Source of the DNA: Cloacimonetes bacterium UBA6097
GTDB taxonomy: Bacteria; Cloacimonadota; Cloacimonadia; Cloacimonadales; Cloacimonadaceae
Direction: 5' to 3'
Length of the DNA stretch: 64,000 nt
Assembly (NCBI GenBank): GCA_002435865.1
Contig: DIWV01000007.1
Span: 177,611 to 241,610, forward strand
Positions within the stretch are counted from its first letter, which is position 1. Each line of letters starts with the position of its first letter. The notes under the pieces were generated by a model, which ran no database searches, was not told the DNA's origin, and saw only the letters and a list, made by a program, of their open reading frames with translations. This document shows positions 36,348 to 45,412 of the stretch, one piece after another. Both the position numbers and the translations under genes were made by a program.

Positions 36348-36666
36348 AAACGATAATCGTATTCGCATTAAGCTGAAAGCCTACGACCATCGTTTAATTG
36401 ACCAGTCGGTAGCCGAAATTATCAAAAGCACCCGTAATACCGGTGCCAAAGTAGTCGGACCCATTCCACTTCCTACCGATAAATCAGTTTATACGGTATT
36501 GCGTTCACCTCATGCAGATAAGAAGAGTATGGACCAGTTCCAGATGCTTGTGCACAAGAGATTGATTGATATTATCAATCCTACTGCCCAGACAACCCAG
36601 GCTCTGAAAAAACTTAGTCTGCCATCAGGTGTGCATGTAGAGATAAAGGCTAATACAAGGAGCTGA
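36340..36666 (+). CDS. rpsJ: 30S ribosomal protein S10
   Basis: The start is the GTG at 36340, six bases after GGAGGT, giving 108 residues from VSKNDNRIRIKLKAYDHRLI; the frame is open further upstream, but that part has no homology to S10. GPIPLPTDK and TVLRSPHADKKS are the conserved tRNA-head loop and C-terminal segments. S10 is in the 30S head and also takes part in Nus-dependent antitermination. First gene of the cluster; rplC follows after two bases. Confidence 0.97.
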   Translation: MSKNDNRIRIKLKAYDHRLIDQSVAEIIKSTRNTGAKVVGPIPLPTDKSVYTVLRSPHADKKSMDQFQMLVHKRLIDIINPTAQTTQALKKLSLPSGVHVEIKANTRS

Positions 36667-36668
36667 CG

Positions 36669-37301
36669 ATGTTAGGACTAATTGGAAAGAAAATCGGTAT
36701 GACCCAGATATTTGATGCTGATGGCAAAGTAGTTCCTGTTACACTAATTCAAGCCGGTCCTTGTCAGGTAGTTTGTAAGATGACAGTTGAGAAGAATGGC
36801 TATGAAGCCCTTCAGATCGGTTATGAAGAAAAGAAAGAAAAACACACAACCAGACCTTTGCAGGGACACTTTAAGAAACACAATTCAAAGTTTTACCGCT
36901 ATGTAAAGGAATTCCGTCCTACTATTGACCAAAGTATTGAAGAGATGAAAGAAGGCGACACAATCAAAGCCGATATGTTCAATACAGAAGACTGGGTCAG
37001 TATTACAGGCACATCCAAGGGACGTGGTTTTTCCGGTGTGATGAAACGCCATCACTTTGCAGGATTTGAGCAGAGCCATGGCGCACATGAAAGCTTCCGT
37101 GGCGGTGGTTCAATCGGTCAGTGTGCCCAACCTTCCCGTGTTTTCAAGAATGTAAAAATGGCTGGCCAGCACGGAAACAAACAATCTACTATGAAACATA
37201 TGCAGATTGTGAAAATTGATGCAGAACAAAACCTGATTATGGTCAGGGGAGCAGTTCCCGGACACCGTAATGCATTGGTTTTTATAAAGAAAGAATTTTA
37301 A
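36669..37301 (+). CDS. rplC: 50S ribosomal protein L3
   Basis: 210 residues beginning MLGLIGKKIGMTQIF, the family N-terminus. Residues about 113-170 hold the conserved GTSKGRGFSGVMKRHHF and GSIGQCAQPSRVFKNVKMAGQHG segments, whose extended loop reaches the peptidyl transferase centre. L3 is an early assembly protein of the 50S subunit. It lies between rpsJ and rplD with short spacers. Confidence 0.97.
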   Translation: MLGLIGKKIGMTQIFDADGKVVPVTLIQAGPCQVVCKMTVEKNGYEALQIGYEEKKEKHTTRPLQGHFKKHNSKFYRYVKEFRPTIDQSIEEMKEGDTIKADMFNTEDWVSITGTSKGRGFSGVMKRHHFAGFEQSHGAHESFRGGGSIGQCAQPSRVFKNVKMAGQHGNKQSTMKHMQIVKIDAEQNLIMVRGAVPGHRNALVFIKKEF

Positions 37302-37313
37302 GGGGAGAAAGAG

Positions 37314-37949
37314 ATGGTTAAAGCTGTTAAATTCAATAATCTTGGCGACAAGATTGATGAAATCGAACTCCCTGGCGCTATATTTGACGTGGATGTAAAC
37401 AATCCAAACTCCCTGCTTCACGAAGTTATTTCCATGTATATGGCAAACCAAAGACAGGGAACAGTTCAGAAAAAGAACCGTTCCATGACACAAGGCAGCA
37501 CCCGCAAGCTTTTCAAGCAGAAAGGCACCGGCAACGCACGTCAGGGAACACGCAGGACACCAGTGAGAACACATGGCGGACGCGCTTTTGCTATTCTGCC
37601 TAAGAACTGGTACCGTAATATACCCAAATCAAAAAAGCGCATGGCGCTGAAAGTCGCTTTGACTGACCGTGCCCGTGAAGGCCGTGTTTTTGTGATTGAA
37701 TCCCTGTCATTTGATAAACCAAGCACAAAAAATGCCCGAGAATTGATGCAGAAAATGCTGCCGGAAAAAGGACGCAAGCTTTTGATTACAGATGGTCATC
37801 ACATCCCAACCGTAAAGTCTTTTACAAATCTTCCCGATGTTATGACTGACAGAGCAGACGGTCTTTTTGCCTATGAAATATTAAAAAGCAGTTACGTCCT
37901 TATAACACAGGATGCTCTGAAAAAAGTAGAGGAGGTTTTCAAATCATGA
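37314..37949 (+). CDS. rplD: 50S ribosomal protein L4
   Basis: 211 residues. The long basic loop GSTRKLFKQKGTGNARQGTRR that lines the exit tunnel is present at about 63-85, followed by PVRTHGGRAF. In E. coli L4 also represses this operon, so it is the natural candidate to bind the leader upstream of rpsJ. Its TGA stop overlaps the rplW start. Confidence 0.97.
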   Translation: MVKAVKFNNLGDKIDEIELPGAIFDVDVNNPNSLLHEVISMYMANQRQGTVQKKNRSMTQGSTRKLFKQKGTGNARQGTRRTPVRTHGGRAFAILPKNWYRNIPKSKKRMALKVALTDRAREGRVFVIESLSFDKPSTKNARELMQKMLPEKGRKLLITDGHHIPTVKSFTNLPDVMTDRADGLFAYEILKSSYVLITQDALKKVEEVFKS

Positions 37950-38233
37950 TTCATCCACGCGAAATAATCATTGCTCCTCTGGTTACAGAAAAATCCGGAC
38001 ACCAGATGATTACACAAAATTCATACACCTTTAAGGTGAGTGTGAATGCCAATAAAGTTGAAATCAAGAAAGCCATCGAGAGAATATTCTCGGTGAGAGT
38101 TCTTAGCGTTAATACAATTAATATGCTGGGTAAACCCAAAAAGTTAGGTAAATACAGTGGTAAGCGTCCTGATTGGAAAAAAGCCATTGTTACCCTTAAA
38201 CCCGGCGATAAAATTGCAGAATTTGAAGTTTAA
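37946..38233 (+). CDS. rplW: 50S ribosomal protein L23
   Basis: 95 residues (IIIAPLVTEKS, FKVSVNANKVEIKKAIE). L23 sits at the tunnel exit and docks trigger factor and SRP. The ATG overlaps the rplD stop as ATGA, implying coupled translation. Confidence 0.96.
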   Translation: MIHPREIIIAPLVTEKSGHQMITQNSYTFKVSVNANKVEIKKAIERIFSVRVLSVNTINMLGKPKKLGKYSGKRPDWKKAIVTLKPGDKIAEFEV

Positions 38234-38244
38234 GGGAGATAGAA

Positions 38245-39078
38245 ATGGGTGTTAAGAAATACAAACCGGTTACTCCTTCTCTTCGGTTCCGCACTGGTTA
38301 TACTTTTGAAGAAATAACCACTAACGAGCCAGAAAAATCCTTGCTTATGCCTCTCCACAAAACAGGCGGACGCAATAATCAGGGACGTATCACATGCCGC
38401 CACAGAGGCGGAGGACATCGTCGCCACTACAGAATTATAGATTTTAAGCGGAACAAGTTTAATATTCCTGCCAATGTCGCCAGTATTGAATACGATCCCA
38501 ATCGTACAGCTCGTATAGCTCTGCTCAATTATATCGATGGAGAAAAGAGATATATACTTGCTCCAGACGGACTCAAAGTTGGTGATAAGGTTTTATCCGG
38601 AAACGATTCCGTGGAAATTGCAGTAGGAAACTCAATGCCATTGGACAAAATTCCCCTCGGTTCATTTGTACATAATATTGAACTTAAGAGTGGAAGAGGT
38701 GGCCAGATTGCCAGAAGTGCAGGAACCTATGGTCAGGTTGTTGCAAAAGACGGTAATTATGTTCACGTAAAAATGCCATCCAATGACGTACATTTAATTC
38801 GTAAAGAATGTCTCGCAACTATCGGTCAGGTCAGCAATGTTGACCATAACCTGATATCACTTGGCAAAGCCGGGCGTAAGCGTTGGCTGGGAATCCGACC
38901 AACAGTGCGCGGCGTTGTAATGAATCCCGTTGACCATCCTATGGGTGGTGGTGAGGGTAGATCCTCAGGCGGACGTCATCCTGTTTCACCCTGGGGTAAA
39001 CCTGCCAAAGGCGGAAAAACCCGTAAAAAGAATAAGTATTCTGACAAATATATTGTCAAATCAGAAAAGAAGAGATAA
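38245..39078 (+). CDS. rplB: 50S ribosomal protein L2
   Basis: 277 residues of normal length. The C-terminal region has VVMNPVDHPMGGGEGRSSGG and HPVSPWGKPAKG; the His of HPMGGG is the residue linked to peptidyl transferase activity and subunit joining. An RNA-binding segment (GRNNQGRITCRHRGGGHRR) lies at about 37-55. Confidence 0.97.
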   Translation: MGVKKYKPVTPSLRFRTGYTFEEITTNEPEKSLLMPLHKTGGRNNQGRITCRHRGGGHRRHYRIIDFKRNKFNIPANVASIEYDPNRTARIALLNYIDGEKRYILAPDGLKVGDKVLSGNDSVEIAVGNSMPLDKIPLGSFVHNIELKSGRGGQIARSAGTYGQVVAKDGNYVHVKMPSNDVHLIRKECLATIGQVSNVDHNLISLGKAGRKRWLGIRPTVRGVVMNPVDHPMGGGEGRSSGGRHPVSPWGKPAKGGKTRKKNKYSDKYIVKSEKKR

Positions 39079-39092
39079 GGAGGAGCGAGTAA

Positions 39093-39368
39093 ATGGGAAG
39101 ATCAGTTAAAAAAGGACCTTTTGTTGACGGGCACCTCCAAAAGAAAGTTGAAGTTCTGAATGTTGATAATAAAAAAACTGTTATTAAGACATGGTCCAGA
39201 CGTTCAACCATTCTTCCGGACTTTATCGGACATACCTTTGCCGTACATAACGGGCACAAGTTTGTACCGGTATATATAACCGAGAATATGGTTGGCCACA
39301 AGCTGGGTGAATTCTCACCTACCAGAACCTACCGTGGACACAAAGAGAAGAAAAAGGTTAAGAAATAG
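39093..39368 (+). CDS. rpsS: 30S ribosomal protein S19
   Basis: 91 residues starting MGRSVKKGPFVDGHL, with the conserved TWSRRSTILPDFIGHTFAVHNG core. S19 pairs with S13 in the 30S head near the A-site tRNA. AGGAGGAGCGAG precedes the ATG. Confidence 0.97.
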   Translation: MGRSVKKGPFVDGHLQKKVEVLNVDNKKTVIKTWSRRSTILPDFIGHTFAVHNGHKFVPVYITENMVGHKLGEFSPTRTYRGHKEKKKVKK

Positions 39369-39377
39369 GAGACTATG

Positions 39378-39716
39378 ATGGAAGCTAAAGCTACCCTACG
39401 GTTTGCACGTGGTTCTGCCCGCAAAGTTCGTCTGGTTCTTGACCAGATTCGCAACAAGAGAGTACCGGAAGCACAGAATATCCTGCGTTTATCACGCAAG
39501 AGAGCATCTGTTGCTGTGGGAAAACTTCTTGCCTCTGCAGTTGCCAATGCACATATTAAAGAACCCAAACTTGATTTGAATGAAGTCTTTGTCACCAAAG
39601 CATTTGCTGATGAAGGTCCAACCATGAAAAGATATATGCCCAGAGCTCAGGGAAGAGCATTTCTGATTAGAAAACGGACTTGCCATATCTCCCTTGAGAT
39701 TCAGAACATCGAATAG
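39378..39716 (+). CDS. rplV: 50S ribosomal protein L22
   Basis: 112 residues. Two adjacent ATGs are possible; the second (39378) has the better six-base spacing to GGAG. RFARGSARKVRLVLDQIR and the tip segment RYMPRAQGRAFLIRKRTCHI of the tunnel-lining beta hairpin are clear. rpsC follows after 10 bases. Confidence 0.96.
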   Translation: MEAKATLRFARGSARKVRLVLDQIRNKRVPEAQNILRLSRKRASVAVGKLLASAVANAHIKEPKLDLNEVFVTKAFADEGPTMKRYMPRAQGRAFLIRKRTCHISLEIQNIE

Positions 39717-39726
39717 GAGGATTCAG

Positions 39727-40374
39727 TTGGGACAGAAAATTAATCCTACCCTGTTTAGACTTGGAGTAAACAAAGATACAGAATCAATCTGGTTTGCACA
39801 GGGAACAAATTACGTCGAATCCTTACAGGAAGATATCAAAGTCCGTAATTATATAAATAAGAGACTCAGTGACAAAATGATATCACAGGTTAAGATTTTC
39901 CGCAAGACCAATTCCATCATTATTGATATCTATACTGCACGTCCGGGAATGGTCATCGGTAAAAAAGGTGAAGATATTGACAAACTTCGTAATGAGTTAA
40001 ATGTCCTTATCAATAAAAGCAGACCTACACCTATTACAGTATCCATAAATATTCAGGAGATCGACAAGTTATGGCTTGATTCCAAACTTGTTGGTCATGA
40101 GATTTCCCGCCAGCTTGAGCAGCGTGTTTCATTCCGTCGTGCTATGAAAATGGCAATGCGTAATGTTTTAAAAGAAGGTGCTCTGGGAGTAAAAGTGCAG
40201 GTATCGGGTCGTCTTGGCGGTGCTGAGATTGCCAGAACAGAGCGCTATAAACAGGGAAGAACACCTTTGCACACTATCCGTGCCGACATTGATTACGCAC
40301 TTGTAGAAGCCAATACAACCTACGGTGTAATCGGAATCAAGGTTTGGATATACAAAGGCGATATCCTGAATTAG
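39727..40374 (+). CDS. rpsC: 30S ribosomal protein S3
   Basis: The start is a TTG at 39727 (LGQKINPTLFRLG matches the usual MGQKVNP start), six bases after AGGAGG; the frame extends upstream into rplV but without S3 similarity. 215 residues, with the KH RNA-binding loop ARPGMVIGKKGEDIDKLR and C-terminal GRLGGAEIARTE. It lies at the mRNA entry. Confidence 0.97.
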   Translation: MGQKINPTLFRLGVNKDTESIWFAQGTNYVESLQEDIKVRNYINKRLSDKMISQVKIFRKTNSIIIDIYTARPGMVIGKKGEDIDKLRNELNVLINKSRPTPITVSINIQEIDKLWLDSKLVGHEISRQLEQRVSFRRAMKMAMRNVLKEGALGVKVQVSGRLGGAEIARTERYKQGRTPLHTIRADIDYALVEANTTYGVIGIKVWIYKGDILN

Positions 40375-40384
40375 GGAGTGAATC

Positions 40385-40804
40385 ATGTTAGCACCAAAGA
40401 AAATTAAATATCGTAAACAGATGCGCGGCAGACGCAGCGGTCTGGCTTGGACAGGTTCTGATATAAACTTTGGCGATTATGGATTAATTGCCCTGGAAGA
40501 TGCCTGGCTGACCAGCAGACAGATTGAAGCTGCCCGTATAGCAATAACCAGACATATGAAACGTATTGGTAAAGTTTGGATTAGGATATTCCCGGACAAA
40601 CCAGTCACCAAGAAGCCGGCAGAAACACGTATGGGTAAAGGTAAGGGCGCTCCGGAATATTGGGTAGCTGTTATTCAACCCGGCAGAATTCTGTTTGAAT
40701 TGGAAGGTGTGGATCTGAAGACAGCTAAAGAAGCCATGCGCTTAGCAGCACACAAATTACCGATTAGAACCCGCTTCATTGGTCGTGAAGGAGTGGAAAT
40801 ATGA
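40385..40804 (+). CDS. rplP: 50S ribosomal protein L16
   Basis: 139 residues: KYRKQMRGRRSG at the N-terminus, then IRIFPDKPVTKKPAETRMGKGKGAPEYW, the conserved segment facing the A site. The stop overlaps rpmC as ATGA. Confidence 0.97.
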   Translation: MLAPKKIKYRKQMRGRRSGLAWTGSDINFGDYGLIALEDAWLTSRQIEAARIAITRHMKRIGKVWIRIFPDKPVTKKPAETRMGKGKGAPEYWVAVIQPGRILFELEGVDLKTAKEAMRLAAHKLPIRTRFIGREGVEI

Positions 40805-40995
40805 AGACAGAAGATATTCGTGAATTAAGCGTCCCGGAGCTTAATCATAAATTAGAAGAACTGCGCACGGAATTGTTTAATCTGCGTTTTCAAAAAGCAA
40901 AAAATCTCTTGGATAAAGTAGACAGACTCAGATTAGTACGCCGGGATATTGCTCGTGTATTGACCATAATGAAACAAAAACAAAGAGCGCAGTGA
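40801..40995 (+). CDS. rpmC: 50S ribosomal protein L29
   Basis: 64 residues of two helices: ELSVPELNHKLEELRTELFNLRFQKA and RLRLVRRDIARVLTIM, as expected. L29 is near the tunnel exit beside L23. ATGA overlap with rplP. Confidence 0.95.
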   Translation: MKTEDIRELSVPELNHKLEELRTELFNLRFQKAKNLLDKVDRLRLVRRDIARVLTIMKQKQRAQ

Positions 40996-41003
40996 GGTAT
41001 AAC

Positions 41004-41258
41004 ATGTCATTGATAAAAAAGAAGATAAATCAGGGTATTGTAGTTAGTGATAAGAATGAAAAAACTATAGTAGTCAAAGTCGAACGCCAGTTCATACATC
41101 CACTTTATAAAAAGACTGTGCGCAGACACAAGAAATTCATGGCTCACGATGAAAATAGTGAAGCTCATGAAGGTGATATAGTGCAGATTACTGAATACCG
41201 TCCCATGAGTGCTCGTAAACGTTGGAATCTACATAAAATTGTAGAGAGAAAGAAGTAA
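41004..41258 (+). CDS. rpsQ: 30S ribosomal protein S17
   Basis: The ATG at 41004 (MSLIKKKINQGIVVSDKNEKT) is chosen over the GTG at 40992 because GAGGT ends five bases before it. 84 residues with the OB-fold segments TIVVKVERQFIHPLY and DIVQITEYRPMSARKRW. It is a primary 16S rRNA binder. Confidence 0.96.
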   Translation: MSLIKKKINQGIVVSDKNEKTIVVKVERQFIHPLYKKTVRRHKKFMAHDENSEAHEGDIVQITEYRPMSARKRWNLHKIVERKK

Positions 41259-41269
41259 GGGGTTTTGGA

Positions 41270-41638
41270 ATGATTCAAGCTCAAACTATGGTGAATATCG
41301 CCGATAACTCCGGTGCCAAAAAAGCTATGTGTATTAAAGTATTGGGCGGCACCAGGCGTAAATATGCCTCATTGGGAGACGTTATTGTTATTGCGATAAA
41401 ATCAGCCACACCTGGTGGCAAAATTAAGAAGGGTACTGTTGAAAGAGCTGTTATCGTCAGAGTTTCCAAAGAAGTTCGACGTGCAGACGGCTCTTATATC
41501 AGGTTTGAAGATAATGCAGCAGTCATTATTGATGAAAAACATGAACCCAAAGGTACCCGTATATTCGGACCAGTAGCCAGAGAATTGCGTGAACATCATT
41601 ACACCAAGATAGTATCTTTGGCACCGGAAGTAATTTAG
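41270..41638 (+). CDS. rplN: 50S ribosomal protein L14
   Basis: 122 residues starting MIQAQTMVNIADNSGAKKAMCIKVLGG, the family signature, and ending with HHYTKIVSLAPEVI. L14 contacts L19 and the 30S subunit. A standard AGGAGG for rplX follows. Confidence 0.97.
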   Translation: MIQAQTMVNIADNSGAKKAMCIKVLGGTRRKYASLGDVIVIAIKSATPGGKIKKGTVERAVIVRVSKEVRRADGSYIRFEDNAAVIIDEKHEPKGTRIFGPVARELREHHYTKIVSLAPEVI

Positions 41639-41647
41639 GAGGATATG

Positions 41648-41962
41648 ATGGCAGGTTTACATGTAAAAAAAGGTGACTTGGTTATCGTCATTTCCGGACC
41701 ATATAAAGGAATCAAAGGTCATGTCTTGAAAGCTTTTCCTAAGACCGGTAAAGTTATTGTGGAAAAAGTTCACATGATTAAGAAGCACGCCAAACCTTCT
41801 CAACGTAATCCACAAGGTGGGATTATTCATAAGGAAGCTCCATTGAATGCATCAAACGTGATGATTTGGAATGAGAAACTGGGAAGTGTGACAAAAGCCG
41901 TTTATGTGCTTCGTGAAGGTAAACGTGTACGGATTTGCAAGAAATCCGGTGACGAGTTATAG
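41648..41962 (+). CDS. rplX: 50S ribosomal protein L24
   Basis: 104 residues with a KOW motif (KKGDLVIVISGPYKGIKGHV). The ATG at 41648 is favoured over 41645 because it is five bases from AGGAGG. L24 initiates 50S assembly. Confidence 0.95.
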   Translation: MAGLHVKKGDLVIVISGPYKGIKGHVLKAFPKTGKVIVEKVHMIKKHAKPSQRNPQGGIIHKEAPLNASNVMIWNEKLGSVTKAVYVLREGKRVRICKKSGDEL

Positions 41963-41972
41963 AGGTTTGCAG

Positions 41973-42521
41973 ATGAATAGGATTAAAGAAAAATTTACCT
42001 CTGAAGCAAGAGCTTCATTGTCGAAGAAATTTGGATACAAGAATATGCATCAGGTTCCACAATTGAATAAAATTGTTGTGAGCATGGGAGTAGGACAAGC
42101 GACTCAGAATAAAGCTATACTTGATAATGCAGTAAAAGATATTGAAATGATAACCGGGCGCAAAGCTATAGTAACAAAAGCCCGTAAGTCTATTTCTAAT
42201 TTTAAACTGCGCCAGGGAATGCCGATTGGGTGCAAAGTTACTCTCAGAGATGAAGTGATGTATGAATTTTTTGATCGTTTAATTTCAATAGTCATACCCC
42301 GCATCAGGGATTTTCACGGAGTCTCAGTTCAGGCTTTTGATGGTAGGGGTAACTACTCTATCGGTTTAAAAGAACAAACTGTGTTTCCTGAAATAGAATA
42401 TGACAAGATTGATGCTATACGTGGTCTCAATATAAATATAGTTACCACTGCAAAGAGTGATGAGGAATGTCGTGAGCTTTTATCTGAGCTTGGCATGCCT
42501 TTTCAGAAACCTGAGAAATAA
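41973..42521 (+). CDS. rplE: 50S ribosomal protein L5
   Basis: 182 residues beginning MNRIKEKFTSEARASL. The frame extends upstream into rplX, but GAGGT and family length place the start here. Conserved VSMGVGQA, RQGMPIGCKVTLR and RGLNINIVTTAKSDEE are visible. L5 binds 5S rRNA and bridges to S13. Confidence 0.96.
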   Translation: MNRIKEKFTSEARASLSKKFGYKNMHQVPQLNKIVVSMGVGQATQNKAILDNAVKDIEMITGRKAIVTKARKSISNFKLRQGMPIGCKVTLRDEVMYEFFDRLISIVIPRIRDFHGVSVQAFDGRGNYSIGLKEQTVFPEIEYDKIDAIRGLNINIVTTAKSDEECRELLSELGMPFQKPEK

Positions 42522-42533
42522 AAGGAGTTAGCA

Positions 42534-42719
42534 TTGGCTAAAACATCTTTGAGAATTAAACAACAAAGAACTCCAAAGTTCAAAGTCAGAAAGTATAATC
42601 GTTGTCTTATATGCGGACGTCCAAGAGCTTTTATGCGTACTTTTGGAATGTGTCGCCTGTGTTTCCGTAAGTATGCCTCAAACGGGCAAATACCCGGTAT
42701 TACCAGAGCAAGTTGGTAA
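42534..42719 (+). CDS. rpsZ: 30S ribosomal protein S14, zinc-binding short form (type Z)
   Basis: 61 residues from a TTG start, AAAGGAG upstream. It has the zinc ribbon C24-x2-C27 and C40-x2-C43, so it is the short Cys4 form rather than the long zinc-free form. Confidence 0.96.
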   Translation: MAKTSLRIKQQRTPKFKVRKYNRCLICGRPRAFMRTFGMCRLCFRKYASNGQIPGITRASW

Positions 42720-42751
42720 ACCAATAAGCTTATATATATTAAGGAGAAAAA

Positions 42752-43165
42752 ATGAGCGTAAGCGATCCGATAGCTGATGCATTAACTAAGATTCGCAATG
42801 CATATCGTGCCGGACATACGCATGTTGTGCTTAATCACAGTCGTTTGTTAGAAAACGTTGTGAAAATTCTTACCGAAGAAAGCTACATGAACAACTATCA
42901 GGTTCTTGATAAAGATCCTGAACAGCGTATTAATTACCGTAGAATTAGTGTAAACCTGAGATACACAAATACTGGAGAACCGGTTTTAAAAGGTATTCAA
43001 AAGATATCTAAACCGGGTCGCCGTGTTTATGTTAAATCAGATAAACTTCCGTCGGTTTTCAACAATACCGGCTGTGCAATTATCTCAACCAGTATGGGGG
43101 TTATGGCTGATCGTGATGCCAGAATTAACCGTGTTGGCGGAGAATATATCTGCAAGGTTTGGTAG
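42752..43165 (+). CDS. rpsH: 30S ribosomal protein S8
   Basis: 137 residues: DPIADALTKIRNAYRAGH at the N-terminus and STSMGVMADRDARINRVGGEYICKVW at the C-terminus. AAGGAGAAAAA precedes the ATG. In E. coli S8 represses the spc operon at the rplE message. Confidence 0.96.
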   Translation: MSVSDPIADALTKIRNAYRAGHTHVVLNHSRLLENVVKILTEESYMNNYQVLDKDPEQRINYRRISVNLRYTNTGEPVLKGIQKISKPGRRVYVKSDKLPSVFNNTGCAIISTSMGVMADRDARINRVGGEYICKVW

Positions 43166-43173
43166 GAGGCAAA

Positions 43174-43746
43174 ATGTCAAGAGTAGGTAAATTACCGATA
43201 AAGCTTCCTTCTGATGTGTCCTTTGAGGTAAAAAACAATCATGTAACTATCAAAGGGAAACTGGGTTCATTAGAATATGACCTGCTTCCCGGTATTACAG
43301 TTGAAAAGGTTGAAAATACTTTGCAGGTTAATCGCGCAGATGAAACAAAACAAATGAGAGCCATGCATGGATTAAGTCGTGCACTTATACAAAACATGGT
43401 TACAGGCGTGAGTGAAGGTTATGAAAAAGTTCTTCACGTTATAGGAACAGGTTATTCCGGAGAAGTTATAGGTCCCTGGTTAAGATTATCTCTGGGCTTT
43501 TCTCATGATGTTATGCTTCAGATTCCCAAGGGAATTACTGTTGAAGCCCAACCAGTACCAAGAACCAAAGGTTCCAAAGCCGATCTTCAGAGTATAATTC
43601 GCATCAAAGGTATTGATAAACATATGGTTGGCCAGTTCTCTGCAGAAACCAGATCTGTGCGTCCACCTGAAAACTATAAAGGCAAAGGCGTCCGTTACCA
43701 CGATGAAAAAGTGGTTATCAAAGCCGGAAAAGCCGGTGCGAAGTAA
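43174..43746 (+). CDS. rplF: 50S ribosomal protein L6
   Basis: 190 residues from MSRVGKLPIKLPSD, four bases after AGGAGG; the longer frame from 43159 overlaps rpsH and is not needed. The C-terminal GKGVRYHDEKVVIKAGKAGAK is the conserved end. It lies near the factor-binding site. Confidence 0.96.
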   Translation: MSRVGKLPIKLPSDVSFEVKNNHVTIKGKLGSLEYDLLPGITVEKVENTLQVNRADETKQMRAMHGLSRALIQNMVTGVSEGYEKVLHVIGTGYSGEVIGPWLRLSLGFSHDVMLQIPKGITVEAQPVPRTKGSKADLQSIIRIKGIDKHMVGQFSAETRSVRPPENYKGKGVRYHDEKVVIKAGKAGAK

Positions 43747-43757
43747 GGAGACATAGC

Positions 43758-44129
43758 ATGGTAAAAGAAAGTCATTTAATTAAAAATAGAAAACGTAATC
43801 GCAGAAGAGCTGCCATACGCAAGCATTTGAGAGGAACAACAGAACGCCCGAGAATGGTTGTATTCCGCAGCCTGAAACATATTTATGCTCAGATAGTCGA
43901 CGATGATAAAGGGCAGACAATGTGTGCACTATCTACAAAATCGAAAGAATTTAAAGTTGAAACAGCGGTTAAGAAGACCGAACTGAGTTTTCAGATAGGC
44001 TTGAAACTTGGTGAATTAGCTCTTGCCAAGGGTATCACTACAGTTGCATTTGACCGTTCCGGATATAAATACCACGGTCGTGTTAAAGCGCTAGCTGATG
44101 GTGCCAGAAAAGCTGGGTTAGTCTTTTAA
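43758..44129 (+). CDS. rplR: 50S ribosomal protein L18
   Basis: 123 residues with a basic N-terminus (NRKRNRRRAAIRKHLRGT) and FDRSGYKYHGRVKALADGARKAGLVF at the end, as in the family. It binds 5S rRNA with L5. Confidence 0.96.
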   Translation: MVKESHLIKNRKRNRRRAAIRKHLRGTTERPRMVVFRSLKHIYAQIVDDDKGQTMCALSTKSKEFKVETAVKKTELSFQIGLKLGELALAKGITTVAFDRSGYKYHGRVKALADGARKAGLVF

Positions 44130-44141
44130 GGGAGGTAATAA

Positions 44142-44747
44142 GTGAATTATGATCAAAAGAATTATGAAGAAGAAAAACTTCTCGAAAAGATAATTGAAAC
44201 CAAGCGCGTTGCTAAAGTAGTTAAAGGCGGACGTAATTTCAGTTTCAGTGCTATTGTTGTAGTAGGTGATAAAAAAGGTAATGTTGGTGTTGGAACGGGT
44301 AAAGCCAACGAAATTGTTGATGCTATCCGCAAAGCAAAAGAGAAAGCTACAAAAGCTATGTTTAAAGTACCAATAGTTAAAGGAACGGTACCTCACGAGA
44401 TAGTTGCCCGTTATGGTGCAAGCAGAGTGATGATAAAACCTGCATCAGAAGGTACCGGTGTTATCGCCGGCGGTACAACACGTGCTATATTTGAAGCTGC
44501 AGGTATAGAAAACATCCTGTGCAAATCTCTTGGTTCAAACACTCCATGCAATGTAGTTAAGGCAACGATTGATGGCCTAAAGTCAATGCGTACTATTGCT
44601 GAAGTTGCAGCACTCAGGGGTAAGACTATTGCACAATTGACAGGTTTTGATCCAATTCCAATCAAGTCAGTTAACATTGAAATCCCGGTAATGTCTGCAG
44701 AACCAATAGAAACATCCTTGTCTGAGAATTCAGAGGAGGAGAAATGA
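44142..44747 (+). CDS. rpsE: 30S ribosomal protein S5
   Basis: 201 residues from a GTG, preceded by GGGAGG. KGGRNFSFSAIVVVGDKKG and GVGTGKANE form the double-stranded-RNA-binding-like fold involved in fidelity. A Ser/Glu-rich end (SLSENSEEEK) overlaps rpmD as ATGA. Confidence 0.96.
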   Translation: MNYDQKNYEEEKLLEKIIETKRVAKVVKGGRNFSFSAIVVVGDKKGNVGVGTGKANEIVDAIRKAKEKATKAMFKVPIVKGTVPHEIVARYGASRVMIKPASEGTGVIAGGTTRAIFEAAGIENILCKSLGSNTPCNVVKATIDGLKSMRTIAEVAALRGKTIAQLTGFDPIPIKSVNIEIPVMSAEPIETSLSENSEEEK

Positions 44748-44944
44748 AGATAAAAGTTACACAAATACGCAGCACAATTGGTCATATGGAAACACATAAA
44801 CGTGTTATCAAATCTCTCGGTTTAGGAAGAATTGGCAAAAGCCGTATTCATGATGATAATCCTGTAATTCGTGGTATGATAGACAAAGTAAGATATTTAG
44901 TTAAAGTTGAGAGCATTGCTCCTGACGCTTCGTCTGTCGAATAG
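44744..44944 (+). CDS. rpmD: 50S ribosomal protein L30
   Basis: 66 residues; KVTQIRSTIGHMETHKRVIKSLGL is the family core. It carries a few extra residues (SIAPDASSVE) at the end. ATGA overlap with rpsE. Confidence 0.95.
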   Translation: MKIKVTQIRSTIGHMETHKRVIKSLGLGRIGKSRIHDDNPVIRGMIDKVRYLVKVESIAPDASSVE

Positions 44945-44955
44945 GAGTTTGTATT

Positions 44956-45411
44956 ATGTTAACATTAAGTAATTTAAAAAGACCTGCAGAATATAAAAGA
45001 AAGAAACGATTGGGTAAAGGACAGGGCTCTGGCAGCGGACATCAGGCGGGACGTGGTCATAAAGGTCAAAAATCACGTGCAGGTGGAAACATTCCAGCTT
45101 GGTTTGAAGGTGGTCAGATGCCAATTCAGAGACGTTTACCCAAGCGTGGATTTAAAAACATCTTTAAAGTTGAGTATAGAATAATTAATCTGAATCGCTT
45201 ACAAGACCTGGATGAAACCGAATGGGACGTAGAGAAATTTGAATCCAGAGGTTTAGTTGTATCCAAGGGCAAGAAAGCTAAGAGTCCGGTCAAGATACTT
45301 GCCGGGTCTGCAGATGACTTCACCAAAGCTGTTCACATCAAAGCCAATGCTTTTTCAGTTAAAGCTGTTGAAGTAATTGAGAAGAATGGCGGCAAAGCGG
45401 AGGTAATCTAA
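44956..45411 (+). CDS. rplO: 50S ribosomal protein L15
   Basis: 151 residues with the Gly-rich RNA-threading segment GKGQGSGSGHQAGRGHKGQ and GGQMPIQRRLPKRGF. The stop at 45409-45411 is one base from the secY start. Confidence 0.96.
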   Translation: MLTLSNLKRPAEYKRKKRLGKGQGSGSGHQAGRGHKGQKSRAGGNIPAWFEGGQMPIQRRLPKRGFKNIFKVEYRIINLNRLQDLDETEWDVEKFESRGLVVSKGKKAKSPVKILAGSADDFTKAVHIKANAFSVKAVEVIEKNGGKAEVI

Positions 45412-45412
45412 C